The notes: generated by a model from the letters alone, not told the origin. Counted from the first letter of the stretch, positions 1 to 11,623 are shown. The stretch: DNA of 64,000 bases from Pseudopyrenochaeta lycopersici (GCA_003313425.1 NHZP01000001.1:1984001-2048000), one strand, 5' to 3'. Made by a program: numbers and translations.

Positions 1-211
1 TTTCCTCATATTTTTGCAGTGTGCTTCCGCAATAGCATATGCATTGTTAGTGCTCAAGTGCGATGTGGGCATATTGCAGCACGACCTAAAGTCAATGTAG
101 AACAGGCAGCAATCATATGGTTAAGCCGCGATAGGGTCTCTACAATAGCAGTGTTCTTCCATCAAACAGCACTCCGCCATACATGTTTCATCGATTACAA
201 ATCTATCGCGA

Positions 212-1642
212 TTATTTTGACTCGCCGAGCTGTCGGTAAACCAATTCGCCCGCCTTATCATGTATGATTTCAATCCATATCACCCGCATTAAGTGATTCT
301 TAATAGCTGCCCAACTTAGCCCCGAATGAGTTCTTGCCCAAGCATCTTTTATCCATGTCTCTTGTGCACCAGCGACTGTGAATGCAACGGTGACCACAAC
401 CCATAACATCAGACTGGTATCTTGCCTAGATGAGCCACCAGCAATCGTCTTATAAATGTCACCCAGTTGCGCAATCACCCATTTGTACGGAATTTTGCGT
501 CCGGGGATTTTAAATGTCGTCGTCATAAGAGTCAACATGGTAAGACGGACTAGGTTTTCGACCGGATCCTTAAGCACGTCACCAAGATACATGAGCCGCG
601 ACTGGAGAGATGTAAGATCACCTTGAAAACATGCGGGATTGTAGCGAGCGTGCTTGAGCCTATTGCGATTGATCTTCAACGAGAGGTATTGGAAGTCCTG
701 AAAGACGTTCACAAGCCTAAAATCCCAGGATGGAGGTGGCTGGAAGAGACCTATTGGTAGAGGCGAGTACGGGGCAGATATGATCTGATCCCATGACTGA
801 ATAGGTTGTACGAAGAACGGTTTTCTGCCTGAGCTGAGAGACCACGCAAGATCGATGCTGTGTTTAAGTGAGATGAGGGTACACTTAGAGGTGAATCATA
901 GCAAAACTAACCGATCGAGCCTGAAATGAAGCGTTGGCCTCGTGCTCAAGAACACCAAACTACCTCTCAAATGCACAATCCTATGCAAGCCCTCAAAATG
1001 CGCAGCCGCAGCCACCCAATCACCAAACACAGCAGCCAACAGCGTCAGGTTGATAATTACCTGCAGAATCGACTCATCTTGATATGCATTACTATCCCGC
1101 ATCTTTACACGCAATATAGATAAAGTTTCGCGCAGATGGACTACAGTCTTGCGACCTGGGTTGCCGTCCCACTGAGGAGCCATGAAGTCGTTGATAGCAT
1201 AGCTGGCGCACAAGACTGAGTGCAAGAACGCGGCGTCAGAAAAGAGCCAGCCGAAAGAAGCCGACTCAATGCAGTCGAGATCGACGCAGCGATCAAGTGG
1301 AGTCATCGCTTGGTCCGCCGTGTTGTACGCAAAGGCCTTGAAGAGCAGGCTCTTGGCCTCGGAGTCGATAGTGGGACTCGCAAAGCGAACGAGTGCAAGG
1401 TCATCAATTACGGGCCGTAATGATGGAACATCAGATGCGACTGTATCATTGGTTTGTTGCGGTGGAGGACATCTCTCGGCCTCTTTGGCGGCTCTCCTCT
1501 TGTCTCGCCGCGTTCTGCGGGAATCCTCACGCTTGTTCTTGCTTTGCATGCAGCGACTTCGGATCTGCAAGCTTTTTCCGGGTTTGAGGTTCGATATAGG
1601 ATCGGATAACACAAATTCATAAATGGTGGCTGGTTTGCTCAT
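212..1642 (-). CDS. Fungal transcription-factor-like protein without a zinc cluster
   Basis: Two exons on the minus strand, 1642-912 and 857-212, joined across a 54-nt intron (GTTAGT...CACAG) give 458 aa. The join restores a continuous helical region reading ...RLDRIDLAWSLSSGRKPFF.... The N-terminus starts MSKPATIYEF and has a strongly basic stretch (RRTRRDKRRAAKEAER) at about residues 43-58, but no Cys6 cluster. The rest resembles the C-terminal fungal-specific transcription factor domain found in many Pezizomycotina regulators and regulator-like proteins. DNA binding is therefore uncertain; it may act as a cofactor or be a regulator that lost its zinc cluster. It is transcribed away from the GMC oxidoreductase that starts 741 bp upstream. 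Exon structure is fairly secure and molecular function is inferred. Confidence 0.7.
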
Positions 1643-2382
1643 GGTGATCTTCGCGACGCCCGGAAACTGGAGGAGAGAGTTTGTCCAGATTGCTGTCCTT
1701 TCCGGGATAAGAATTCAATTTATTTGCTGCCATGTAGTTGAAGCTGTGCTTGCTGATTCCACATAGTTGCGAAAATGGTCTCATTAGCTTCCGGCTGATG
1801 TAAGCTGAGCATACGTCGGCGTGTGGTGTTGGCAGGTGAGATACGCAATCCCAGCCTCGTTCAATGATGGCCGCCTTGCCAAGGATGACCAGATTGTTGT
1901 ACGTTTTAGGCAAGCGCGATCGATAACCATCATTCGACCCAATTGGATGTCTCACGCTGAGGACGGTATCGTTTGCCAAGTCAGCCACATAGAAAATGCC
2001 TTCGTCAAGCCAATTGAATGGAGATGAGGGATGTTGAAGCGGTGCCAGATACACGTAATATCTGTCTTGAGTTCATTTCACTACTTGTAAGGCTGGAGTT
2101 TTATGGCCATATTGCAGTCCTATTTGGGATCGACTTCGAGTTCTGCTGAAGGATTTGTTGTACTTGACCACAAATTCTTGGTAAAACCAGTGCTCGTGGA
2201 AGCCGTTTAGTAGCCGCTGCAAGAGATGACCACTGTATATAAGGCCCATTTCTCGCCATGAGTGGTATCAAGAGCAACAGCTTTCATTTAAAAGTACACA
2301 AATAGTCTCATACTATTATTTTTTACTTTCTTTGCACACTAAAATACCAGTAAATAATACCTGCCGTAAATATAACGCAGCC
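1643..2382. promoter_or_regulatory. Shared upstream region of a divergent gene pair
   Basis: About 740 bp separates the start codons of the minus-strand regulator-like gene and the plus-strand GMC oxidoreductase, so it must hold both promoters. A TATA-like element (gtatataagg) lies near 2235, about 150 bp before the GMC start. A minus-strand open frame covers 1617-2054, but it resembles no family I know and overlaps the start of the regulator gene. I see no other gene here. Confidence 0.45.
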
Positions 2383-4591
2383 ATGATTCTGCCTATTGTT
2401 GCTACTTTAGCAGTCAATACCCTTGTAGCGGCAATGCCGGCTGCTGAGTATGATTATGTCATTGTTGGTTCTGGCCCTGGCGGAGGTTCACTCGCGTGAG
2501 TTGCTGAACTCGACAATCATGCCCTTTAGGATGATGTTCGCTGATGAAAAAGGCAGAGCAAATTTAGCTTTAAGCGGATACTCAGTGTTCCTGATCGAAG
2601 CAGGTGGAGACGGCTCAAACGACATTGTCGAGCGAATCCCATCCATGTATGATTCTTCGCAACCCGCTCTTCTTTCACTGACAGCCTGTGAAGGAATTCG
2701 GTTGCCGCTGAAACTCCTCCTCATTCCTGGCAATTCTTCGTCGAACATTACCAGAATGAAACCCAAGCCCGTCGCGACCCAAAGTATGCGTACTTGCAAA
2801 GCAATGGGTCATATTACGTAGGATTAGATCCTCCTGAGGGTGCAGAACCGTAAGCCTGCCATAATGGGAGCCTCAACTGTATCATAGGAATTAGACTAAT
2901 CAGTCGTGGGAGTTCAGTTTGGGGATTTTGTATCCACGGGGTGCAACACTCGGCGGAAGCTCCCAGGTTAACGCCATGAACTTCGCCTGGGCCCCTGACA
3001 ACGAGTGGGACTACATCGCCCAACTTACTGCGGATGATTCCTGGAGCCATGAACATATGCGACGTCATCTGATGGACCTTGAGAATTGCACCTATGTTCC
3101 TTGGGGAGCACCGGGCCATGGCTACAATGGTTACATTCATGTAAGATAGCGGCCCTCCGCCCAACTTGACGTTTCCACTCATATTGATTTAAAACAAATA
3201 GTCGAGCCAAATGGATCCGATGGTAACGACGGGCATTGCTTCGGAAAATGTGGCCAGCGTTGTATCGATGGTCTTTCGCGAAGCTGAAGGAATTGAAGTA
3301 GAAAGTGTTCAACACATGGCACAATTACTTGGCCGCGACGTTAATAGCAACGATGCGAATCGCTACGAGAGTCCGTTGACCTTTCTGCTACCTTTGGCTA
3401 TCTCTCCTACTACAGGCAGTAGGAGCAGTATAGCACACTATATTAACAGCATTATCGATGCTGGGTACCCTTTAACTGTCAGCCTTCACTCTCTTGCAAC
3501 TAAAATTCTTTTCGAGGATTGCGATAATAAGCCTAAGGCAATTGGAGTGGAATACATGGTAGGAGAGGGTCTTTATTCAGCAGACGGGCGGTATGATGCT
3601 TCTCAACAAGGCGAGATAAGAACTGTCCGAGCTAAGAAGGAGGTAATTGTGTCAGGTGGCACATTCAACACTCCACAGATTCTTCAGCTTAGCGGGATTG
3701 GCCCACGCAAAGAGTTGGAAAGGCTCGGAGTCCCAGTTCTTGTTGATCTACCAGCAGTGGTAAGTCTATCATGCACCAGGTAGTTGCTTCTACATGGAAC
3801 ACCACAGCTAACCAACATTTCAGGGCAACTACATGCAAGACAATTATGAAACGCCGGTGCACATACGAGCCGACGTGCCATGGATGGAAATTGCAAACAC
3901 TTCGTGTACCAGGAGCTTCAACGAATCGGATCCATGTTTCGTAGAGTGGGAGTCGAGAGGAACCGGGCCTTACTCCTTGGCTGGTGGAACGTTCTTTTTG
4001 ACCTGGCGCAGTAGTGTCAGCTGGGATAATGACGCGGACCTCTTCTTCCTCAGCGCTGCTGGATGGGGAGATACCGGTTTCTACCCTGGATTTTCCCGAA
4101 GGACTGCTAGGCCCAACATGTGGGGATCATCAATCGTAAAGATGCAAACGGCAAACCCGGCAGGGACCGTAACCCTCCGTTCCAGAGACCCTAGGCAAGC
4201 TCCCGAGATCAATTTCAATTACTTCGCGAGCCAATCTGAAGTAGACTTAAAGGCCTTGTCTGAGGGAGTCGAGCTTATGCAGCGCGTATTCGATGCTACC
4301 GGGCTGTCATACACAATGATTGCGCCAAATCCTGAGGTGGAAATGAAGCAGGCTCTCATGGACGAAGCATTTAGTCACCACGCAACATCTACCTGCCGCA
4401 TGGGACCTGTTGGTGATAAAAACTACTGCGTTGACTCTAAGTTCCGAGTCAATGGCGTTGACAATCTCCGCGTAGTTGACGCCTCTGTCTTTCCACGCGT
4501 GCCTGGGGCGATGCCGAATGGGCCAACTTTCACAATCTCTCGAAAGGCATTCGAGATCATCCTGGAGGATAATTCGATCACGAAACTATGA
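2383..4591 (+). CDS. Secreted GMC-family FAD oxidoreductase
   Basis: Six exons, 2383-2495, 2557-2646, 2694-2849, 2918-3140, 3202-3759 and 3824-4591, encode 635 aa; all five introns are GT-AG, 47-68 nt. A hydrophobic leader ([20 protein letters not shown]) suggests secretion. The FAD Rossmann motif [14 protein letters not shown] spans the first intron. GMC signature 1 ([15 protein letters not shown]) and signature 2 ([17 protein letters not shown]) are present. The C-terminal catalytic region has [10 protein letters not shown] (His at about 566) and [11 protein letters not shown], which puts Asn (about 612) where many relatives have the second His; His/Asn pairs are known in the family, for example in cellobiose dehydrogenase. 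The family oxidises alcohols or sugars with FAD. The substrate cannot be told from sequence. No disabling change is seen. Confidence 0.88.
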
Positions 4592-5400
4592 GGCTCTGGG
4601 ATATATTTAGCTGCAGCTTGAATCTTTTAATCCTTGTATGTAGTCCGTGAGAGGTACTCAGGTAAGCGCTGATGTTTCCTGCGGCTATCATAAGAACCGG
4701 ATGCTGGATACTCCATAGCAAAATGTTTCTCATTTGTTAAGACAGTCATACCACAAATGTACCACTCAAGGTACCATAAAAGTCGCATGCTAGCGTGACA
4801 GCGATAATCTAATATAATTGCGATCATTTTCGTCGCTGCGCTGTGTACAGGCGGGTGTCTTAGCTCGAATCAGTGTGATATGCAGATGCCCTACAAATAA
4901 TTAAAACAGGACTCGCTCCGGAATGGAATAAATGAAAGACTCTGCCGGGGGCTTACAGTGTCGATGCGAATCGGCTCTCACTCGACATCGACGACAAGCT
5001 CAAGGACGATGTGTCTGTTACGATCTCAGACTGTGCAAGCGCGGGCGATTTCCGCTGCATGAAGCTTGAATATCATTGTCTTTGAATTTACTGGGCGCCA
5101 GCTCGGTATAGCGCTCAATACAGGGAGCGACACCAATCATATCGACCGCACGGCAAACCGTACGGCGAACCGTACGGCGAACCGTACGGCGTAGCAACGA
5201 GAGGTCAGCTACAGCTCCCCATATTTATTGAGCTGTATGAGGCAACAGTGTTTCCCTTTTGCTCTTCGCCCTTAAACGACACGCTATCATCCTATCTTTA
5301 CGCTTGTGTACCTCCAATCCCGCAATTACTTCGTCACCTCGCGATGATCCGACCTTTTTGACGAAAACGATCAGCTCGTTTATCCCCATTCATTGTCAAC
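4592..5400. other. Intergenic region before the APH-like pseudogene
   Basis: About 800 bp between the GMC stop and the ATG of the phosphotransferase-like relic. Apart from the 12-bp repeat array at 5144-5191, I see no gene or RNA. Short open frames on the minus strand have no recognisable features. Confidence 0.5.
5144..5191. repeat. Four 12-bp tandem units with CCG-NN-CGG sites
   Basis: Units at 5144-5155, 5156-5167, 5168-5179 and 5180-5191. The last three are identical (aaccgtacggcg) and the first is degenerate (gaccgcacggca). Each of the last three holds the perfect palindrome ccgtacgg, an everted CCG-N2-CGG pair; the first holds ccgcacgg. Zn2Cys6 regulators bind paired CGG triplets, so a regulatory role 210-260 bp upstream of the ATG at 5401 is a reasonable inference, but a plain microsatellite expansion is also possible. 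Confidence 0.6.
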
Positions 5401-6786
5401 ATGCCTGAGCAAGAGACATCCTCGTTCAAAACATATTTTGACGAGATAGCCGAGACTGACGGTGACAATGAGTGCAAAGCTTGGCTAAGTAGGCTTTTCG
5501 ACAATAAGGCAAAGGTGGTAGGCTGCGTCTCTCATCTGTTAGAAGGGCGTGGGCCGGGAACGTAAATTGGCTTTCTCGAGGGTTCCTTCAACTTTGGCTT
5601 CAGAATCCGCTTCAAGGAGGGCTTTCCGGACGCTCTTGTTCGCTTCCCTAAACCAGGACACACAGCAACAGCTTTGAGGGACGAGAAGGTCGAGAACGAG
5701 GTCCATACTCTAGAATACCTTCGCGAACATACCACTATCCCCCTCCCTAGAGTGAATGTCTGGGGTACTACAGCGCGGCCAACAACAGATCCAGCAGCGA
5801 TAGACTTGCTCCAATTTGGGCCATTCATCATCATGGATTATGTTGAGGGAATTCTTCTATCCTCTATCCTAAAGCAACCAGATCAAGAAGATATAGCTCT
5901 CAACCCAAACATCGACCAGACAATCTTAGACAAAATTTATCGTCAGCTTGCAGATTATATGCTCCAATTTTCTCGACTCCGGCTCCCCCAGATTGGGGCT
6001 ATCTCAAAGGGCGAGCACGTAAACTGGTATATCAGAAGGCCCTTAACATATAATATGAACGAGTTGGCAACTGTTGCATTTTACCCTAGCGGTCGATTTC
6101 ATACTGCACCCATGAGAAGCGCACGCGAATACTTTAGGGTAGTCGCCAACGAGCATATGGAACACCTCCGGACCCAACGGAACCTTGCCGATGACGAAGA
6201 AACCGCTCGGAACAGATTTATTGCGCGCTACCAGTTCGCAAAATTGATTCCCAAGTATTGTATTGATGATGACGGTCCATTCATTCCCTTCTGCGATGAT
6301 TTGAGACCTGCGAATATGCTTGTAAAACCGGAAACATTGCAAATCACTGCTGTACTCGATTTTGAGTTTACAAATGCTATGCCAGCCCAGTTCACGTATG
6401 ACCCACCTTGGTGGCTTCTGTTATCTGGACCGGAGATTTGGCTTGATCATTGCGCTTTACAAGAATTCTTGGCCCTCTACGAACCTAAAATGGAGCAATT
6501 TTTACGAATCTTAGAGAATTTAGAAGCGGAGTCATTGATTGGGGAGCACGCTAGTGGACCGCCTCTTTCTACCTGAATGCGTGACTCGTGGCAGACTCGG
6601 TGTTTCTGGTTTAATTACGCTGCAAGAAAGGGATTCGACATAGATTCAATCTATTGGGCTACACTGCACGATGATAGTACTATTGTGCTTGACGACTCGG
6701 CGCGTGCAGAGATGGAATTGTTAACACAAAGAAAGATGAAGCAACTAAATGCGTATAGAGAACAGTGCTCCATCCGTTTTTCATAA
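5401..6786 (+). pseudogene. APH-type phosphotransferase-like gene with two in-frame stops
   Basis: A single frame from ATG 5401 to TAA 6784-6786 aligns along its length with the fungal aminoglycoside-phosphotransferase-like (kinase-fold) family, but is interrupted by TAA at 5562-5564 and TGA at 6574-6576. The sequence on both sides of each stop continues the family in the same frame: LEGSFNFGFRIRF after the first, MRDSWQTRCFWFNYAARKG after the second. The modified catalytic loop CDDLRPANMLV and the metal-binding-type segment AVLDFEFTNAMPAQF are present between them. The second stop is one C-to-T step from CGA (Arg). No intron of plausible size removes either stop. The longest intact piece starts at 5674 and would lack the N-lobe start. 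It is most likely a recent pseudogene; stop-codon readthrough is less likely. Confidence 0.78.
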
Positions 6787-8132
6787 CGTTGTAAATGGTT
6801 TGGTATCTTTGTATAGTCTTGTTGCGAAGCAGAAGATTGACCTCTTGCCTCTTAACGCTATGCGCTATACACTATATGCGCATTTCGCGACCCCCCCCCC
6901 CCCCCCTTCTCCTTTATATAGCGAATAGTATAAAGAGCTCTGTTAGCAAGGCGAGAAATCGAATTATCCTGGTTAGTTGCCGTGGACCTTGCCCCGGTTT
7001 TTCATGCCAGCGTGCAGAGTGGGAAGTAAATAACCATTGGAGCCCCGATGATGGTCACCCACCCTCATGTAAATCCGTTATCGCTCGAATAACGCGTAGC
7101 AAGCGGAGCCGGGCTCATAACTGTTGAGGAAGAAAACAAGGAGCTGGGTAACTGTTATCTAGATGATCTATAGATGGACCATTGTCATTTCAGGAGGCTT
7201 GTAAGAGCCAGCTACATGGTTTAATTGAGCACAGTCCACCGCAAGAGACAGCGCTCAAGCTAGAGTTGGAACATAAGAACCTGTTGCTGTACCCAAAATG
7301 TGAGCAGCGCAGTACAATAGGTCACGACGCGTTGTTTGCAACATGGCTTGTTATGTCCTAGGCCCAGCAGACTTGAGTAACAAAGCCGACCAATCAAATC
7401 CGTCCAGATAACGTCCTTCACGACTGACCGGTCAGCCGTACATTGTGTCCATCAATGATTTATAAGAACTCTTGCCGCCTTCGCATCAATTCACTCTGGC
7501 AATGATTCAGAGCCGCAAATAGCCAGCCTCATTTTATTTTATGCAGAAACATGGCTTCCAGCCTACCCACCAGGATTCAAATTTGAACATTGGAAGGACT
7601 TGACGTGCATGAGTGAGCTGTGACTCTGGCTCCACTTAAACCGGCGTGAGCTCTTGTGCAAGCGCTCCCAGACAAACTTTGAAGGAATCAACAAATGCTG
7701 CAGAACAAGCCAGAAGTGCTAGGAGACTAGGAGCCACAGGAAGTATAGCAATATCTACCAGACCACGGGGTCCCACACAACTATTTCGCTTTTCATTACC
7801 TCTAGGTCATTGATGACTGAAGGCTGGAATGTTGTGTGAGATCCACACTGGCATTTCGAAAGGGTTGTCTCGGTCTTGGCGCGCTAACTATTCTAGGTCC
7901 TAGTCGGGCGCTTCAATATATATGCAAGGCTGCACGCTGTGCCGCAACTATGACGGCGCAGTTTCCTGTGACTAGTGCTTAGGGTACAAAGTGTTCTTCT
8001 GTTGGTATTAGATCATTGCTGGCCTTTCTCCTTCGAATTCAACACTGACAAGATCTTATTGTTTCTGCGCAAACAGCAGATTTCCACGAACGATTCACCT
8101 ACGCTCTTCTTTCCCGATCGGTTTGTCCAACC
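6787..8132. other. Gene-poor intergenic region
   Basis: About 1.35 kb with no coding region I can support. It contains a run of 16 C at 6891-6906, which is also a likely place for length errors. An open frame over 6795-7127 crosses this homopolymer and has no family features. The region must hold the promoter of the F-box-like gene at 8133. Confidence 0.4.
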
Positions 8133-9853
8133 ATGGAACGATTTCCTCAAGAGCTGATTGATGACATCTGCGACTCTCTGGGGTCCGAAGATCTAAGGAA
8201 CGCTTATTATGTGTCGACCAAATTTCGCAAAGCTGCCGAACAGTATGCATACAAATATAGAACCGATCTTTACGAGATAAAAACGGAGGATAACCTAGAC
8301 AAATTTATTGATCACTATTCTAATTTCCGCCTTCGCTATCTTAAGCATATTAAACTCTACATTTCCTTTCCCACGACCGAGAACGAAAAGCAAAACTGCG
8401 TGGAAGATATCAAAGTACGACAGGCGAAAGATATGCACTCACTAAACGCATTGTATGGATCTTCAAAATCCTCAAGACCATAGAAGAGCGTGTAGGTGAG
8501 AACAACTATGGTGCCTACCGGCTTATAATAGCGACTATAGGGAGCAGAGATGATTTTTGCGTTCATCGCGAGCACCCCAAATGGCGAACTCACCTTCTGG
8601 AACCAAGAAAGCTCCCTCAATTAAAATCCGTCATTTCTCTTCACGTACAGAATGCTTCTTCGGAAGCAAAGCTTGATTACCGAATTCAAGTTGATCTCGC
8701 AGAACGGTTACCAAACCTGCGATATCTTTCATGCTGCGTGGGACTGAATGAATGGACACCATATTATCTAGAAGAACCAGCAAAACACTACATCTGGGAT
8801 TACGATGGAGTTCGAAGAGACTCAAGGCATGCATTCGGAAAAGCCATCATGTCTAGCACTATACCTCAAGGCCTTCAGGAAGTCGAGCTAGATTTCCTGT
8901 GCGACATTAGCCATGCAGACGAAATCCATCAATGGAAGGGTATGCCGAACCTTGTAAGCCCTCTTTTGAAAGATCCTTTTATCAATAGTCTTCGATTGCT
9001 CTCGTACCAGTTGAGAAGGATGGTTCTGCGCGCTCAGGTTGACGAAACTTTGTTTTGGCCGAGTGACGGTACAACACCACACTGGCCGCACCTTGAGCAC
9101 CTTTATCTTATGTTCTTTCTTGCGTCACCATCGGGAACCTGGTACTTCAATGGGCCGCATGGAGAAGGGAGAGATTCATCAGGCTATGAAATCAAGGGTC
9201 CTTCGTCTATTTCAATATCAGACCTCTATGACGGAGCCATTGGGTCTTCCTACCCACCAACAGCAGAGCACTATGATGAAGACGAAGAGTATTGGTGCTG
9301 TGAGGAGTTAAAAAACGACAGATCTTTCCAGAACGTACACCAGTTTTTCTTCCGCATCTCGCCAAATGAGGATACGCTGGGACCGTTCTTGAGAAGCTTT
9401 GCCAAAGCTACGGCACACATGCCAAAACTGAAGCAGGCTGTATTATGGTCACCTATTGGATGGGAATTAGACAGTGATGATGATTTGGGCCCAGTTTTCG
9501 ACTACTATGACCCTCCAGAACAGTTCTACAGTGAGCGCCACCTCTTTGCGTGGGGGTTTGTATATGCAGCCCCAGGCTGTCCTTTGTCATACGAATCGAA
9601 TCCTGGAGAGAAGCATTGCGAAGCTAGGCAACTCTGGTGGAAGGTTGGGCAATGGCGCCCAGATGAGGAGCTTCACTCTGCCTTGCAGCAAATTGGTTCG
9701 CAAAAGCACGGGGAGAAATTGAAGGAATACTGGGAGGACGATGAGTCTACACAAGGCTTCTCGACTCGATACGCTTTCGAAGAGTACACTCCGGATGAAA
9801 TCGAGTTTCGTGAGCAGGATCATAAGATCGGGGAGACTCTCAAGAGAACATGA
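8133..9853 (+). pseudogene. F-box-like protein gene with a frameshift
   Basis: The ATG at 8133 opens with MERFPQELIDDICDSL, a typical fungal F-box start in which LP/FPxEL leads into the SKP1-binding helix. The frame continues to about 8445 and then runs out of family likeness, stopping at 8481-8483. The remaining protein continues in another frame from about 8447 (TKRIVWIFKILKTIEERVGE) through VGLNEWTPYYLEEP to the stop at 9853. A one-base loss or two-base gain near 8440-8450 explains the switch; no intron of reasonable length with GT-AG ends fits. The product would have been about 570 aa: an N-terminal F-box and the long leucine-poor C-terminal region seen in large Dothideomycete F-box families. 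F-box proteins select substrates for SCF ubiquitin ligases. A sequencing error is the alternative to a true pseudogene. Confidence 0.65.
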
Positions 9854-10900
9854 TTAACTCTTGCTGGCATGACGAGGATAAAACATAACCCTTTGCTTTA
9901 AGAAAAGTGACGGGTGTTTTAGCTTAGACACTGAACGAGCAGATGGTCGGCAGTTAAAGACAGATGAGGCACTGCAATGCCAGGAAAATGACGAGTCTGA
10001 TTAGATCGATCAATGACACCAATTTCTAATAATGATTTTAAGTGCTAAATTTAGCATGGCCCGTTAATTTTCCATCACTTGGCAAATCTATTGTGATATC
10101 AATTGAAGCTTGTGCTCTCAAGCCATGTAGTATCTCAGAAGTGGAACCCCAGTCATGCTGAGGATTGGCGCCAACAAAAGAACCACGAAATATATCTTCT
10201 TAGGCTTTTACTGCTAAACAGGGAGCAGTTCCTTGACCCCCTTACTCAATTAGCGTGATGAGAGAAAATTCGGAAAAGTACCGGTTCAAAACGAACATTG
10301 CACATCGCACAACCCAAAAACAACTAGGTCCCCATCATTGAACGATCATGATAGTGGCTGATAAATGGAAAACATTCTTGCTGGCGATCGATTCGCATTA
10401 GTGTAAGGGTCTTATATTGTGACCAATACTTATGGAGAGCCCTGCATGCATGCTAGAATATTCTTGCGGTGTAGTCATCATTCTAACGCAGCGCGGTCTG
10501 TATTCGAACCACCTGCTTTGGGAGGAGTGAAGGGGAGTGGCGGGGGGTCGGGTGAGGAAAGCCTAGCCCAGTTACGTTACGTTAGCTCTGAGTGGCAAAA
10601 GAAATCAGGATTATAGCCAGCAAGGCCTACTACATCGCCATAACAGTTACCGGAAAGTAGAAATCCGAAAATTAGTAATATGAACATGTTTCCCATTCAA
10701 TCAGCCTGTCAACGCTTCTCTAGATGATTACAGGGATTATATCTTAGGGAAATATAGAAGGTTCAGTAATTTGGATCTGTGTTGCGTGGAAACTAGGTTT
10801 TATTGCAGCACGGCTTTTACAAAGCTCACCGCGAACGTACTTGCGTAAGAAAATCAGGCTAGCTAACGCCTAATTAACTGCCACAAGATAGATACGGGCT
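9854..10900. other. Intergenic region between F-box relic and lectin-like gene
   Basis: About 1 kb between two convergent genes. No coding frame with family features, no RNA gene and no repeat were seen. A G-rich stretch (10520-10560) gives a short uninformative open frame. Confidence 0.4.
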
Positions 10901-11544
10901 TTAACCTCCTTGGTTTCCACTCACCGGTCCAGTGCCCCAAGGGGAGGTAGTGTTACCATCATTCCAAGCAACCCAAATTTGGGACGATGTCCCTTCCTTG
11001 TAGTAGAATACTTTGACTTTGTCACAACCAATATTCTTTGGACTTAGCAAGGCCGTGATAGGGCTGTGAGGTGTCGCCTTGATTCCCAAGTTTCTGATCG
11101 TCCAGAATTTTGCATTTCCGTCCTTTGATGCCTCTTGCAAGGTGCTGTCATTGACGAAATAGATCTTGGACTATAATAAAACCTTCAGTAAGCCTTGATT
11201 TTGCTGAATGCTATGAAGCAACCTACTCTCATGACGGGCTTGTCGCCGCTGCCTATGTTGTATGAAAGAGCAGCAATATCCCTGGTGGTGGACATGGCTG
11301 ATACTGTTTCACCGTTCGAAGTCTGGTATCGGACATCGCCGTTGTTCCAGTTGTTTCTGCCAATGCCTTTGTTGGTATCAACGACATTTTCGGCGTCGAA
11401 GTCCTCATTGTTGACAAAGGATCTCAGGAAGCCTTTGCGTGGTGGGCCGTCTTTAGTGGCAGCGGGGCTCTGGCTGAAGTCAACGTAGTACACGGTGCTC
11501 TTGTCGTTGACCATCAAAGCCGAAATAACCCAATTGCCTGACAT
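10901..11544 (-). CDS. Small fucose-lectin-like beta-propeller protein (putative)
   Basis: Exons 11544-11227 and 11170-10901 joined over a 56-nt intron (GTAGGT...TTATAG) give 195 aa. The join reads GDKPVMRSKIYFVNDSTLQEA. The protein has repeated blades of the kind seen in fungal fucose-specific (AAL/FleA-like) lectins: short beta segments ending in ...IAALSYNIG, ...RSKIYFVNDSTLQEA and ...KVKVFYYKEGTSSQIWVAW. No signal peptide is present, as is common in that family. Known members are around 300 aa with six blades; this one is about two-thirds of that, so it is either a smaller relative or a truncated member. The family assignment is tentative. The copia element begins 84 bp upstream of its ATG, so its native promoter has been displaced to beyond 17061. 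Confidence 0.5.
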
Positions 11545-11623
11545 TTCGAGATAGCTTGAGACACTGAGGGAAATTTGGAAAGGTTTCTTCAGAAGTTTTT
11601 ATATTGTGAGGAAATCAAGAAGA

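Noticed and set aside
1617..2054. Minus-strand open frame upstream of the regulator-like gene
   Set aside because: It overlaps the gene start in another frame, has no recognisable domain and no convincing splice link to the gene.
5144..5191. CRISPR-like repeats
   Set aside because: The repeats are directly adjacent 12-bp units with no spacers, in a eukaryotic genome.
5562..5564. An intron removing the first stop of the APH-like gene
   Set aside because: Family-like sequence continues in the same frame right up to and past the stop, and no GT-AG pair of usable size keeps that sequence.
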